Notes under the pieces: model-generated
Told to the model about the DNA's origin: nothing
The model's input: the letters and a program-made list of their open reading frames with translations, nothing else
Database searches by the model: none
From: Erodium maritimum
Lineage: Eukaryota; Streptophyta; Magnoliopsida; Geraniales; Geraniaceae
Assembly: GCA_963921825.1 (NCBI GenBank)
Contig: OY997590.1
Location: forward strand, 51,539,039-51,603,038
DNA: 64,000 nt
Direction of reading: 5' to 3'
Part shown: positions 1-11,476 of the stretch, one piece after another
Layout of the letters: each line of letters opens with the position of its first letter
Numbering within the stretch: position 1 is the stretch's first letter
Program-made: the position numbers and the translations under genes

Positions 1-1444
1 ACCATTACCAACAATGATAGAGCGATTAATATTTGACTTAAAATAAGAACTTAGAGTACCTGAGTTCGATGTCATGTGGGATGAGGCTCCGCTGTCCATG
101 TACCAACTCCCATCAGGCGGCTGTTGCATCGATAAATTGGCCATAGCAGATGAAATATCGGTAGGCACGGCAGTATGGGCCTGAGGAGCAGAATTGGGCC
201 GAGGGCCCAGAACACCCTGCTGGTGTGTGGTTGGCGTGCGTATCCAAGTACCAGGAGCAGAGGGGAATGGGAACGGAGGAAGACGCGGCTGCTGCTGCTG
301 TGGTGGACTGGCCCAGGGCCCAAGCTGACCGGCCCAAGAAGAGACGGGCGGGCCTGGGCAGAACTGAATCCCTTTCCAATAAAATGGCTGGGCCGACCAG
401 GGGTGTTGAGCCGATCCAGAAGCTGCGGAATCTCGATTGGAATGGAGACCTCCACGCGATCTGGGTTGCTGACGCCCACAGTTTGAGCCACGTCCACGAG
501 GTGCTGGCCGGGGCTTGTCACCGGCCTCCTTAGGTGACAGAGTGGCATATAGAGCATTGGAAGAAGCAATAGCGCCCGAAAACTCTTGCTTAGACTTCCT
601 CGTTTCCTCCAAAACGAGCTTTGATCGGGCTTCATTAAAGGGGGGAAGCGGATCACTTTGTTGGATCAGAGAGTCCGGCAACCATCTGAAGAACCAGATG
701 GTTGTTGGACACAGGAGCTCCCATATCAGAGAGCTGATCAGCAATAGTTTTGAGCTCCTGACAGAAACTTGATGCGTTTGGAAAGTCATCAAGTTTCGTA
801 GAGCAAAACTGATGCTCGAGGTACACCGCCTGTGTGTGTTTGTTGTCCTGAAAGAGAAGACGAAGAGCATCCCAAGCATATGCAGCAGTACTATCCGGAA
901 CAATGATTGTTTGCAGTAAATCATTAGAAATAGTACCGTAAATCCACTGAAGGACTGTGGCGTCAAGGCGATCCCAAATGTCAGCCGGGACCAAAGATGA
1001 ATCAGTGGAAGCAGCCACTTGGGCAGCCGGAGTGGTGGCTGTGCCGGAGGCCGGAGCAGCGTCCGTCGAGCTCGGGTCCGAAGCAACGTCATTACCCGAG
1101 GCCGGATCTGTTGAAGAAGAGTCTGCGGAGGGGACCGGAGCCGAGTCCGGCAAGATGTGGTGCAAAACCTTGTAAACCTGGCAGTGGATTTTGAAGAGTT
1201 CGGCCCACGAGGAATAGTGACCCTTGTCCATCTCGAGGGTGCTCGGAATCGACCCCCGGATGTTAGCCACTGCAAGCGCCGGATAAGAACGGAAATCAGC
1301 CATGAATGCAACCGGAGTGGAGCAGAAGGAAGGACCGGAGTTGCTGGCGTGTTGGGGAAGAATGCCGGCGCGAGTCACTGATCTGATGTACAGTGAAACC
1401 GGCAAGAGTTTGCAGAAGAAGTGTCTGCGCAGGTTCTGTGCCAA
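1..1444 (-). pseudogene. Copia retrotransposon gag and start of pol (partial, frameshifted)
   Basis: Read on the minus strand from 1444, the first segment is a UBN2/retrotransposon-gag-2 type Copia Gag: a start-like region (LEMDKGHYSSWAELFKIHC) is followed by the YLEHQFCSTKLDD...F(CQELKTIADQL) pattern. The frame hits TGA at about 653-655 within ...LSDPTK; the continuation of the same protein (SDPLPPFNEARSKL) is one base out of frame, so I read a single frameshift. A low-complexity Gly/Pro/Gln linker follows, then the protease start motif DSGASSHMT near 75-100. The protein runs off the left edge of the window. It follows LTR and primer-binding site in the correct order. Gag packages RNA, and the DSGA motif is the aspartic protease active site. 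Sure of the family, less sure whether the frameshift is biological or a sequencing error. Confidence 0.88.
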
Positions 1445-1523
1445 AGACGCATGAACGCAAAAAGAAAATAGAATAGGGTAGTGCGGTAACGATTTCGAAA
1501 TTGAAAGTGGGATTAGAAATCGT

Positions 1524-1535
1524 AATCTGATACCA
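1524..1535 (-). other. Primer-binding site of the left Copia element
   Basis: On the minus strand the sequence next to the LTR reads TGGTATCAGATT, matching the usual plant Copia site TGGTATCAGAGC over its first ten bases. Such sites pair with the 3' end of initiator tRNA-Met to prime reverse transcription. It abuts the LTR directly. Confidence 0.8.
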
Positions 1536-1688
1536 TGATAGAGTTTTAACCCGTGAGTGTTTTATTTATTGTGAATACACATATATAGGGTGTTACAGAT
1601 AACTCAATACAATACATTCAAAACTATACAGGATATACTTTATAGTTTGTTTAACTTTCAAAATCTAGATAATAATCATATCCTAACA
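1536..1688 (-). repeat. 5' LTR of the left Copia element (153 bp)
   Basis: Bounded by TGATAG at 1536 and CTAACA at 1688, i.e. TGTTAG...CTATCA on the minus strand, the canonical TG...CA form. It lies immediately upstream of the primer-binding site and Gag. At 153 bp it is very short for Copia. The possible target duplication copy on this side is GTATC (1689-1693); its partner is outside the window. Confidence 0.85.
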
Positions 1689-3188
1689 GTATCTCAAGTA
1701 CCACTAACTAAAGACAAATCAACAGGTTAATGCGTTCAAGTTGGCGTTCTTTGAGTCATAGGCAACACTTGGTCAGACAACCACTGAATGTAGGTGTTCC
1801 TAGATGTCCGTTAGTACTTAGTAGTACCAATAGAATGTCGGCCAACCCTTCTTGAAACATGAATGGTGGTCGATGGTTCAGGAATGCCCGTGCCTTTCCA
1901 GCTACTTCACCCCTGTAGGTTTTCATGTTTTTGGTTTTCACAGAAAAGACCTTAATGGATCGAATCGGTCTATCCCCATTGTACGGTGAAAATGAAAAAG
2001 ATTTGCGTATTTAGAAAATCTAACCTAGTTTTAATTGAATTGGACCGGGAATAAACCGATTCGGTCTATTCTTGGGCCAATTGACTTAAAATAAGCATTG
2101 TTTGTGTAAATTTGGAAGTCCATTTATTTGTGATCCCACAGTGGGAATAAATCGATTCGTTTTATTTCAAATTTTTTTACAAGTGTAACAAAGTCGATGG
2201 AACGAATTTTTTTATTATTGTTGGAGCTGAGAAACCGAAAGTACAAAACACGAGGGAGATAAAAGACAAAACACGAGCAAGAAAAACCGACCACATGACA
2301 ACCTACATGGAGCTAACTCGTTGTACCGAACCGTCGACCACCACTCATGCTTAGTGAAGGGGTGACCTACATTATGATGGTACTGCCGGTTCACCTCTAG
2401 GAAAACCTTCGCTTCGGTGGCTGTCGGACCGAGTGCTACCAGGGACTCCAATACGTTGTTCTTCTTCTAGTATTCTGTGAGATGCTTATCAAACCGCGGG
2501 AGATGGTGTCCTGTCCCGGGGAAAATGGTATAGAGAGAACAATGAAATGAATTTATGGTATGAGAAAAATATGGAGCCTTAATGGGTTTTTATAGCAAAA
2601 ATCGTTTAAACTTATGATTTTTAATATTGTCTCATCCAGTTCTGCTGGCTCAACATCACGTGGCAGAATCTGCGCACATAAACACCTCATGCGCCAGTCG
2701 CTGTAACGCTTGGTTAAAGTTCTTGTCGTAGATTCGACAACTACTACCGTCTGCAGATTCATAGATTGTTTTTTTTACAGTCCCTTCGATTCGTCGTGGG
2801 ACAAGACCACAATTTAACGAATCGATAACCAAATTCAGCTTTTCAATCGAAACCAATGATCTAATCTGTCTCAAAGAGACGCCACTGTGACTGCTCTTAC
2901 AGATTCAGCTAAAAAGATCAACTAAGAATGCCTTCTAATGAAATGACACAAAAGAAATCTTTATGTTACTTTTTCAACTTGACCGTCCATTAAGTAAAAT
3001 CCTGATAACATGAAAAAAGGGTTTGATGTTCCTTGAAAAGTGATCAGTACAATTGGAATACATGTATAAGGTCATCAGCATCGAGCCTAAATATGTCCAT
3101 CTAAAATAAATTCCCCCCTTGATCTAAGAATCTAGCATAGCTTGTGAGTGAATGAATGTCTATCTCAACCTCGTACTAAAAACATAGT
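1689..3188. other. Intergenic stretch without a recognised gene
   Basis: Only short unrecognised open frames occur, all on the minus strand (about 1756-1941, 2215-2451, 2553-2874). None has a motif I know, a splice-consistent partner or a clear start context. Around 1960-2170 short phrases of the type AAACCGATTCGGTCTATT recur with variations, suggesting an old degraded repeat. An exon of an unknown gene cannot be excluded. Confidence 0.5.
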
Positions 3189-3911
3189 CTAGGGCTTGTG
3201 CAAATGAAACTGCATGATCTTAGGAGCATACTTGACCAATCTTTCCAAGGAGTGAGGAAGGAACTTCCTGGCGAACAAGAAACATATATGAGTGGTCTGA
3301 CCGTTGTACTCGCAGGTGTAGCCGAACCTCAACTTGTCCAAAAACTCATAGGTGACGTCGGTCCGTATATACTTGGAAGGGTGAGGGCCTCCCCGACTCC
3401 AGTCGACCCAAGTCAAGGAGCGACCCGCATTCTTGAGCGGGCACTTGACATGCACGTAGGTTTGCAAGTAGTGCTCGTCCGCGTAGCACGACCCCTCGCA
3501 GTACCTCTTGAACATGGGGAAGAAAACCCGGTCAGACACGATGTCTATGGCCAGCTCCCGGTCCACCTCGAACCACTGCGACCCTTTCCTCCACATTTCA
3601 AGGGTGATGTCCGGCAGCATCTTCTCGCTGTACCGCCCCCGCCCCACGGGCCCTGGTTGGTCGTAGATCTCGATGAAGGTTCTGGTCGAGTTCATCAGGT
3701 ACGAGTAGATGGTCGCGAAGTTGAAGAGAGGTATGCATGCTTCTGATAGAAGGACGAAACGTTGGTTTGATACGTCTAGTAACGCATTCGCTAGCAACCG
3801 TAGCTCTGCCTCTACCATGTTCACTTTTCCCCATCCCACCTTCTACAATTTTTGAATGTGTTCATTGTTAGAAGGGGTAAAACCAGGAATTAACTATCGT
3901 CGGGTTGTGCC

Positions 3912-4194
3912 GCTCAAGAACTTGCTACTGACTTATTAGTCGATCAGATCAGTACCCTTGACTTGTGATAATTTCACAAACTAACATTTTCCGTAAGAAA
4001 TGACGGAAAACATTAGGAAAAACTCCAAAAAAATAACAAGTCTACCGTTAACTTTTGAGTTCAATAGTCATATGATAGTCAGTTCTTGGAGTTTTTTCTA
4101 ACGTCATTTCTAACGGAAAATGTTAGTTTGTGTAATTACCATAAGTCAAGGGTATTGATCTAATCGGCTAATAGGTCATCAACAAGTTCTTGAG
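3912..4194. mobile_element. Foldback MITE in the GT14 intron
   Basis: A 283-bp inverted-repeat unit starting CTCAAGAACTTG and ending CAAGTTCTTGAG. The two arms match for roughly 100 bp each: both carry the phrases TACCCTTGACTT and ACAAACTAACATTTTCCG in opposite orientation. It lies wholly inside the intron (3843-4288). I could not find a convincing target-site duplication, so the superfamily is unknown. Confidence 0.8.
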
Positions 4195-5008
4195 ATGTAC
4201 AAGTCGGAAATAGTTAGTATCATGAGTTTTTCCTTGTTAGAATCTATAATTGAGCTTTCAACTATCAGTTTTGAATCATGAAACTGACCTTACTAGGGAT
4301 TCTTCTGCCGCAAAAGACAGAGCCGACAAGATCAGAGGCATTGAAGGAAGGGTCGGAGTGGACATAGATTGAGTATAGGCCTTGGTTCCCTTGGAAGAAC
4401 TCCTCCCAAAAGGGAGCCAACAGGACGGGGCCTTTCACCAAGAACATGAAGGCCACTTTCGGGACCACTTTGACTGGGATTTTAGGTATCTTGGACACCA
4501 AGCTAGCCCTCCACATCAACTCCTTGTCGCTCATGTCATGCATCACCGGCGGTTGCCTGAGGAACTCCCTCAACCCTATCCTACTCGGGTCATCCCCTTC
4601 ATCTTCTTCATCTTCCTTTGCCACTTCTGCCTCTACCGGAATAGCCAACACTTGCTCTTTTTCCGACAGGCTTGCTTTCATTTGTTCTTCATCCGGTGGC
4701 TTTTGGATTAACGGAACTTCATGTACTGGTTCGTTTTGGATAATTGGTTTTTCCTAAACTTCATGTGCTGGTGCTGGTGGGTTTAGGACGATTGATTGTT
4801 CTGACACTGGAGATGGAAGTTCCTCTGCTGGTGGGTTTAAGACAATTGGTTGTTCGGACGGAAGTTCCTGTGGTTGTGGGTTCGGGACAACTGGCTGTTC
4901 CGACAATGGCGACGAGTTGTTCTTTCCTGACAACAATGGGTTTTCCTTTTCGGGTGCCGAGGGCGCCGGAGGCGACAAGGCGGAAATGGAAACTTGGGAG
5001 ACACGGAG

Positions 5009-5038
<30 letters not shown>
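5009..5038. repeat. (TTG)n trinucleotide repeat coding for poly-Asn
   Basis: Ten TTG units on the plus strand encode the ten-Asn run in the stem of the GT14 protein on the minus strand. Shorter copies of the surrounding phrase recur at 5140-5180 and 5220-5260, so the stem grew by local duplication. Confidence 0.9.
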
Positions 5039-5039
<1 letters not shown>

Positions 5040-5788
5040 CCGGGCAATGGGTTTTCCTTTTCCGGCATGGGGGGCGAGAATGGGCTTTCCTTTTCCGGCA
5101 TAGGCGGCAACAAAGAGAAATGGGAGACACGGAGGTTGTTATTATTGTTTCCCGACAATGGGTTTTCTTTTTCCGGTATGGGTGGCGAAAATGGCACGGG
5201 AGGCAACAAGGGTGCCGTGTTGTTTCCCGACAATGGGTTTTCCTTTTCCGGCATGATCGTCGACAAGTTGTTGTTTTCCGACGGTGGGTTTTCATTTTCC
5301 GAGGCGTAAAACGAGAATTGGGAGACACGGAGGCTCCTGCCATAGATACAGTATAGGATCCCAACAGACATGCCACATCCAAAGAAGATGAAATAGGCCA
5401 AGAGGTTGAAGAGATGGAATTGGACACCGAGCAATTTTGAGGGTATTATCGAATATTGATTCTGGTTCTTCATTCTGAGATTGCATAAATTTCTGGGTTC
5501 AGCTTGAGTCAACCAACGTATCTATTCAGTCAACTCAAGATAATCAATGTACAATTGATGATGAACCCAGAAGGAGAATATTGATTTAAGAAGCTATGAA
5601 CCTAACAACAGTGGATTCAAGAGATTTGGTAAACCATGTTAATTACTTCCCTTTTTCTCTTTAATACCAGAGATCTCCTATCAACCAGAATTAGGAACAC
5701 TTTTTCCGGGTTTGGCTCCAATTTATTCCATCAATTTCTTCACATGTTAAAAATAGCTAAACATCTGCTCATTTCCTATTTTTAACAA

Positions 5789-8700
5789 TCAGCGATTGGA
5801 AATAACACGAACCACGATTACAGCGCAGCCGACCACTGCTCCAGCAGCCAGTATCCGATGCCTTGGAGCAAACCTGCTGCCTAGGTATGCCCAGATCCAC
5901 CGGGTCAGGAAGCCTAGCTTGCAACTTCTTTGGAACTTCTGGATCGAAAATTCCTACACATGTACAGTAATGAATGGTTCATAACAAATCACAGGAAGTA
6001 TGGCATTGCTTCCCCAAGTTACCTTAGGTAGTTTATCTTCCTCAGCCAGATGATCAACATGAAGCCTCACGTTCGACGCAGCGGGGATCCACAGACTGCG
6101 GTCAACCCCGGAGTATACTACTGCAACTATGTCAAACAATGTTTCAGCTCCGTTTTCAATCGCTTTCAAGATGGAAGCTTCTCTACTTCTCCGGTTCCTG
6201 AAAGTAAGAGCATATGCATAAATCAACACATAGAGGAAGGGAATAAGAGTGATTGTGTTTCCTACCTGAGATACCCGCAAAGCATATGCTTTGGCCAGAG
6301 GTTGACTCTCCCGTGCATGGGGATCAAAGTGTGTGGAGAAAGCTCCAACAAATTATAAGTTGACTGGAAGTATTCCTGCAAATAAATAGAGTTCACACAT
6401 TTATTATGTTTGAGATTACCATTCACATTCCATGCAATGTTGAAAGATATGAATATATAAATGTCATCAGTTTGGTTTCTGCACACTCACTGTCATGTTT
6501 CCTCCAGAATTTATGTCCAAAAGTGCACTTCCTTGACTGAGACAAACCCAAAGCACATTGTTAGAGCTGTTTCTATAAAAAATGGGTAAAATACATTAAA
6601 AAGAAATTATTAGAACAGAAATGGGATATCTGTTTGTGGGTGCGCAAAATATCATATTATACATTTAGGTGCATTATAGATTAGTATATTATTCTACCAA
6701 ATCGTACCCCACACAGTGATCGCCTACAATCAGTGAGTTGGTACTGACATGAAGCAGTGCCATATGACCATCGGTGTGTCCCTAAATTAAAAAAAATTAT
6801 ATACTTCAGTGATAGCATTAGGGCGAGCGAATCCCATTTGAGGTCCGTTAGAAAGATCATCGAGTATATAAGAACTGCTACTCAGATACCACATAAATCT
6901 TTTTATCTACATCTTTGAACAAGAAACAATTACCGGAGCAAAAATTACTCTCAGCCTCTGACCACCAATGCAAATGTCTTCAGCTCCAGAAACTGAGGAA
7001 TATCCAAGTGACCACTCCCCTATATGAACCAAGGAAGTTCATTAAAAAGTTAAATAAAACTGAATGCTCCAAAGCCAGTTATCAATCACAATTAATTACT
7101 TTTTCCAACACGGCGCATGGTATTTTCATGTGCCAATAAAATAGCATCGGGATTGTATTTCTGGACAATGGAAAGACCTGAAAGAAACCATATACAGTGC
7201 ATCAACTATATTTGTGAAGTACAGTATCGTATCGTTACTGACAGTACTTGTACAAAACTTACCATCAACATGATCCCGATGGTGATGGGTAACAAAGACA
7301 ATTAACTTTTTTGGCAATGTAGCTACAATTTTCATGAGCTGGGAATGCAAATGGTAGAACTATTAAGAGCATATAGAAATAATTGGCTTTCAGCATGACA
7401 AAACCATATTACTTCAGATAATATGGCTCACAATACATAAATTAATGAAGATAAAAATTGGCATCAATCATTGCCAAGTGCTGAGTTGCATATTCTTCGA
7501 AGTACATTTAGTTCAGAGCTTCGGGCAAAAGACCATACTGATGAAGAAACCAGAGACATAGTAAACTGAACACATCATACCTCTTCATGGCATTCTGATT
7601 TGCAGCCCGGATCCACTATCAATGCATCTCCATGAACAAAGAAACTATCATCTCCACAGTCATCTGACGAATGCTCAGGTGCAAAAACAATGAGGTTTGT
7701 TGTTTTAAAAGGCTTTTGTGTTCTACTTCTCATAGGTACAAGAATAACACCAGGAGGGTACTCCTGGAAACAAGATTAAAGTTTAGTTTTGCAAACAACA
7801 AAGGCTGGCCATTCAGAGCATTACATTCTCTTACTATAGTTTAAATGAACTAGATACTAGAACACAAATACATTTGAGTACTGGGGTTCCGATTTGGCTT
7901 TCAGGAACAAGGAAGGATGAAAACTTGAACGGGGCATCTAAAAACAAGCTACATACTTAACGCATAACCAGTAAGAGCATATCCTTATTAACATAATAAA
8001 TTTGCTCATCTAGTATAAGTGTGAAACAGTCTATCAATAGCAACGGTTAGCTAACCTGGTAACATGAGGCGGGAGGGACTTTTGACTTTGCAGGTTGCAC
8101 ATAGTCATTCAGAAGACCAACCACCACCAAAGGCCCCATGCGATCACTAGTTGGTTTCACTTCCAAGAACCAGTTCAAACAGCTTTGGACAGTCATCCAC
8201 TTGGCGGATTCTGCATATGAAAAACAGCCATATACTGTAATCAACTAACTATTCATGTCACGGGAGCAAGGATATGTTGCTTCCACTCAGAGTTGGGATC
8301 AATAGAGCATATCCAACTTATATAAGCAATACATTATGAATGTAAAGACACCACTAGAAATTAGTTCCAGGAACTAAATTCTTATTGCAACCCAAACACT
8401 ATTATGAAGCAACCTTGTAATTTGTCAACTTGAAGCAATAACTTCCCCACAATGAACACTGTGTGAACAGGGGGTCCAGGTCCGAACTCAGCCTCTTCCA
8501 CATACTTGCAGAACTTCCACTGTTCCACCTCTGTCACCACTCCAAACCCCAATTGTTCAGAAACCTGTGTACAAATCAAAATCACAAGCTACAACTTAAA
8601 ACAACCCACGTCGTTTTTTCTGCAAAAAACGGTTTCTAGTCAGAATTACCTGAGCAAGAGCCGAACCCAAGTCAAAATCCCCCAAATCGATCCTCCCAGA

Positions 8701-8907
8701 ACACAATTCCGATCCTTGGACCACAAGCCCAGACTGGGAACCTCCCAGGCGGGTCAGTTGCGCAGAAGGCAGGTCCCAGAGGTCAGAATCAACGTAAGAG
8801 TCGTACTCTTGGTCGCCGAATTTCGGAGGGCGTTGCTGCCTGAGGACAAGAAATTCATCTTCGCTCAAAGGGTTTCTGAGGACGACAGCAAGTCTGTGAG
8901 TGGCCAT
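5789..8907 (-). CDS. LACTB2-like metallo-beta-lactamase-fold hydrolase, 12 exons
   Basis: My splice model is 8907-8650, 8564-8414, 8210-8056, 7763-7581, 7338-7263, 7177-7100, 7019-6934, 6781-6708, 6536-6491, 6375-6266, 6197-6023 and 5953-5789. All introns are GT/AG, all phases agree, and the total is 1557 nt (518 residues). The family is the plant LACTB2-like MBL group (Arabidopsis At4g33540 type, about the same length). Exon 1 begins MATHRLAVVLRNPLSEDEF, with the typical FGDQEYDSYVDSDLWDLPSA block. The metal-binding core is exon 4 DALIVDPGC, exons 5/6 THHHRDHVDG (HxHxDH motif), exon 8 GHTDGHMALL and GDHCVG, and exon 10 IPMHGR. The C-terminus has a predicted membrane segment (ILAAGAVVGCAVIVV). 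Human LACTB2 is a mitochondrial endoribonuclease; the plant substrate is not known to me. No lesion seen, so this is the one clearly intact host gene in the window. Confidence 0.93.
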
Positions 8908-9145
8908 CGGAAATTAGGACAGGGAGATCGGAGATGGAGGGTTCAGGAGTTGAAGCTCAAGTCTTGTTGAGGACTGTGTGTGTTGGTGGAGAGTTGATGG
9001 GTAGTGAATGACCTGCAATGGTAGCGAATTGAATGTTACAACAATTTGAAGGGAGCTTCAACTCTATGTTTTATTAATGGCCGAAAGTTCAGACTAAGAA
9101 GTCTCATTAACTGAATATTTATTTATTTAAAAAGAAAATTCAAGT
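8908..9145 (-). promoter_or_regulatory. Upstream region of the LACTB2-like gene
   Basis: Between the ATG at 8907 and the tRNA-like remnant. AT-rich upstream of about 9010, with no sharp TATA box that I would defend. It probably holds the 5' UTR and the short promoter, because the transposon stack begins just beyond it. Confidence 0.4.
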
Positions 9146-9269
<124 letters not shown>

Positions 9270-9511
9270 GAGAGCAATCAGGTGCGAACCATGAGTTAAG
9301 GTGCGAACATGCGAACTCAACTAATTTTTTTATAATCAAGTTTATTAATTCGATTTTTTCCGTTTCGTTTCAACTCCGATTTCATTTTTTCTTGCGCCAA
9401 TATTCTTATTTTTTCAAGAGCTTTCTAACAAGTAGTGGATTGCATATATTTTGATGTGTTTTTGAATAAGTGTGTGGATGTGTGAATATGAGTGCGAAAA
9501 AGTGTGATGTG

Positions 9512-9670
9512 TTTTGCGGATTTAGTGTATATGGTTTGCAGATTTAGTGTATATGGTTTGCGAATTTAGTGTATATGTTTGCGAATTTAGTGTGTTTTGC
9601 AAATTTAGTGTATATGGTTTGCGGATTTAGTGTATATGGTTTGCGGATTTAGTGTATATGGTTTGTGAAT
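9512..9670. repeat. 22-nt-step TTTGCGGATT array, left arm of element A
   Basis: The G of each TTTGC core falls at 9516, 9538, 9560, 9581, 9599, 9621, 9643 and 9665. The steps are therefore 22, 22, 21, 18, 22, 22 and 22 nt. The last copy reads TTTGTG. Confidence 0.92.
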
Positions 9671-9999
9671 TTAGTGTTATTTATAGTGTGTCTATATATA
9701 TATGTTATATGTGTGTTGCTCAAAATTGTATCTTTATTGATTCAGTGCTCTCAATGCTGTTGCATCTCCAAATGTCAAAAGTGCTTGTAGTTGTCAACCC
9801 CTGTAACACCAAGTCAGTTACTTAAATCATCATATTAATTCATCATATTAATTGTCTAATACCATATATAAATATATATACTATATTATGCTGATTTGTA
9901 ATATCTTCATCTTCTTGATGTTCAGTGCATTTGATTTGTTTGAAAAATGCTCCCAACATACCAGCAAAGAACTTCCATGCCTTGAACATCACTAAATAA

Positions 10000-10195
10000 A
10001 TTCGCAAACCATATACACTAAATTCGCAAACCATATACATTAAATCCGCAAACCATATACACTAAATCCGCAAACCATATACACTAAGTTTGCAAAACAC
10101 ACTAAATTCGCAAACCATATACACTAAATCCGCAAACCATATACACTAAATCCGCAAACCATATACACTAAATTTGCAAAACACATCACACTTTT
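10000..10195. repeat. 22-nt-step ATCCGCAAACC array, right arm of element A
   Basis: Mirror image of the left array: AAATCCGCAAACCATATACA-type units repeated with a 22-nt step. It reads in the orientation that also dominates element B. Confidence 0.92.
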
Positions 10196-10448
10196 TCGCA
10201 CTCATATTCACACATCCACACACGTATTCAAGAACACATCAAAATATATGCAATCCACTACTTGTTAGAAAGCTCTTGAAAAAATAAGAATATTGGTGCA
10301 AAAAAAAAGTTAAATCGGAGTTGAAACGAAGCGGGAAAAATTAAATTAATAAACTTGGTGGGGAAAAAAAGATGAGCATTTCTAAGCGCGACACGTGTCA
10401 TGTTGTTGTTGAGTTCGCATTTTAAGAGGGGTTCGCACTTGAAAGCCT

Positions 10449-10451
<3 letters not shown>

Positions 10452-10508
<57 letters not shown>
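10452..10508. repeat. (TA)n tract between elements A and B
   Basis: About 28 TA units forming the junction between the right end of A and the left end of B. Confidence 0.95.
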
Positions 10509-10510
<2 letters not shown>

Positions 10511-10575
10511 ACGCTATCAGGTGCGAACCACCTGTAATATGCGAACCTGCGAACTGCATGAGGACCGTTCATCTA
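10509..10575 (+). repeat. Left terminal inverted repeat of element B
   Basis: Contains ATCAGGTGCGAACCACCTG (10516-10534), in which CAGGT and ACCTG are themselves an inverted pair around GCGAACC. Then GCGAACCTGCGAACTGCATG. It pairs with 48490-48555. Confidence 0.85.
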
Positions 10576-11129
10576 TCAGCAGCGCACGCGATCTACGGCT
10601 CAGAGCTAAGCGCGCGAATTGGAACCAATTATGGGCCACGCGCCTCTTCTCAGGGAAAAAAATGGAATTTACCCTTTTAATTTACGCGCGCGGCCCAGAT
10701 TCTCTCGCAAAACAGAATAATTATATACGCAATCTATGCATGTTCTTCTGAGATTTTAATTTGGACCAAATTGTCGTAAATAAAAACTGATAAACACAAC
10801 GCTTGTCGTTTTAAACTGGAAAAAAATTAACAAATTCTGATCCTCAAACAAATTCTTCTATATATGCAAAAAATAATAACAGAGTATCATCAAAAAAAAT
10901 TCTGTCTGCTTTACTTGTCTATCATTTGACCTCGTTATCTTTACAGCAAACAATTTGTTCTTTATCCGCGAACAGATTTCATTTTGGTTTACTTGGTCTA
11001 GATTACATTGTTTTGCAAACTGAATGATTATATTCTAAAACAATAAAAAAATAAAACCACAAAAAAACAACCTATGTACGCTCCTCTTTTGTTCAACCTA
11101 TGTTACGAAGGAAAATATTTTGCTTTGTA

Positions 11130-11310
11130 CTCTGTCAATATTCGCAAACTGGGATTCCTCTATTCGCAAACGACATTAACTGTTTCCTCATAAAACAATT
11201 CTGCAAACTAAAAATCAAAAACGGATTTTTCCTCTTTAGCTTATACGCAAACGATTTGTTAGTTATCCGTAGAAAATTATATCGTTATCCGCAAACTAGA
11301 AAAACTGTAT
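11130..11310. repeat. CGCAAAC motif cluster
   Basis: Copies such as ATTCGCAAACTG, ATTCGCAAACGA, TTCTGCAAACTA and TATCCGCAAACTAG, spaced mostly about 20-30 nt. Less regular than the arrays further right. Confidence 0.75.
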
Positions 11311-11392
11311 ACTCATTTGAGATACAGATGAAACAATTAAAGATTAAACATGTTTAGGGACCCACCAATCCAACTAAACCCTACATTTTGCC

Positions 11393-11401
11393 TATATATA
11401 C
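11393..11401 (+). promoter_or_regulatory. TATA box of small gene 1
   Basis: CCTATATATACAG lies 84 nt before the ATG at 11477. A CCAATC box (around 11365) precedes it by about 30 nt. Confidence 0.65.
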
Positions 11402-11476
11402 AGAAAAACTGCGCAAACAAAACATAAACTCAACATCAACTCTTAGCAAACCTCAACTCTCTCCCAATTATAAACA

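Larger units (their letters stand above)
3189..5512 (-). pseudogene. Glycosyltransferase family 14 (core-2/I-branching type, DUF266) gene with one in-frame stop
   Basis: Two exons: 5512-4289 and 3839 (or 3842)-3189, with a GTCAGT donor at 4288 and the acceptor just before GTGGGATGG. The product would be a Golgi type II membrane glycosyltransferase. A short cytosolic head is followed by a membrane anchor (residues about 30-55, FHLFNLLAYFIFFGCGMSV), then a long Asn/Pro/Glu-rich stem with PEKENPL repeats and a run of ten Asn. The GT14 domain follows: [30 protein letters not shown], then in exon 2 LLANALLD, FVLLSEACIPLFNF, RGRYS, RKGSQWFEVDR, YADEHYLQTYV. Codon 253 is TAG (4754-4756), yet the frame continues open through it for 155 more codons to the splice site. 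A single C-to-T change from CAG would explain it. The anchor is thereby cut off from the catalytic part. Without the stop the protein would be about 624 residues, long for the family because of the stem. Met14 (about 5473) is an alternative start. Confidence 0.85.
10576..11476. other. Left subterminal region of B, no convincing gene
   Basis: 10576-10700 is GC-rich with CACGCGC (10637-10643) and a GCGCGCGAATTG box that recurs upstream of the transposase gene. From about 11130 to 11310 CGCAAAC motifs recur. The promoter and 5' leader of the first small gene occupy 11360-11476. Open frames here (10521-10751, 11100-11357) have no supporting features. Confidence 0.6.

Noticed and set aside
1756..2874. 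Several 60-80 codon minus-strand frames
   Set aside because: No family resemblance, no consistent splice joins, and conflicting frames; left as an unannotated stretch.
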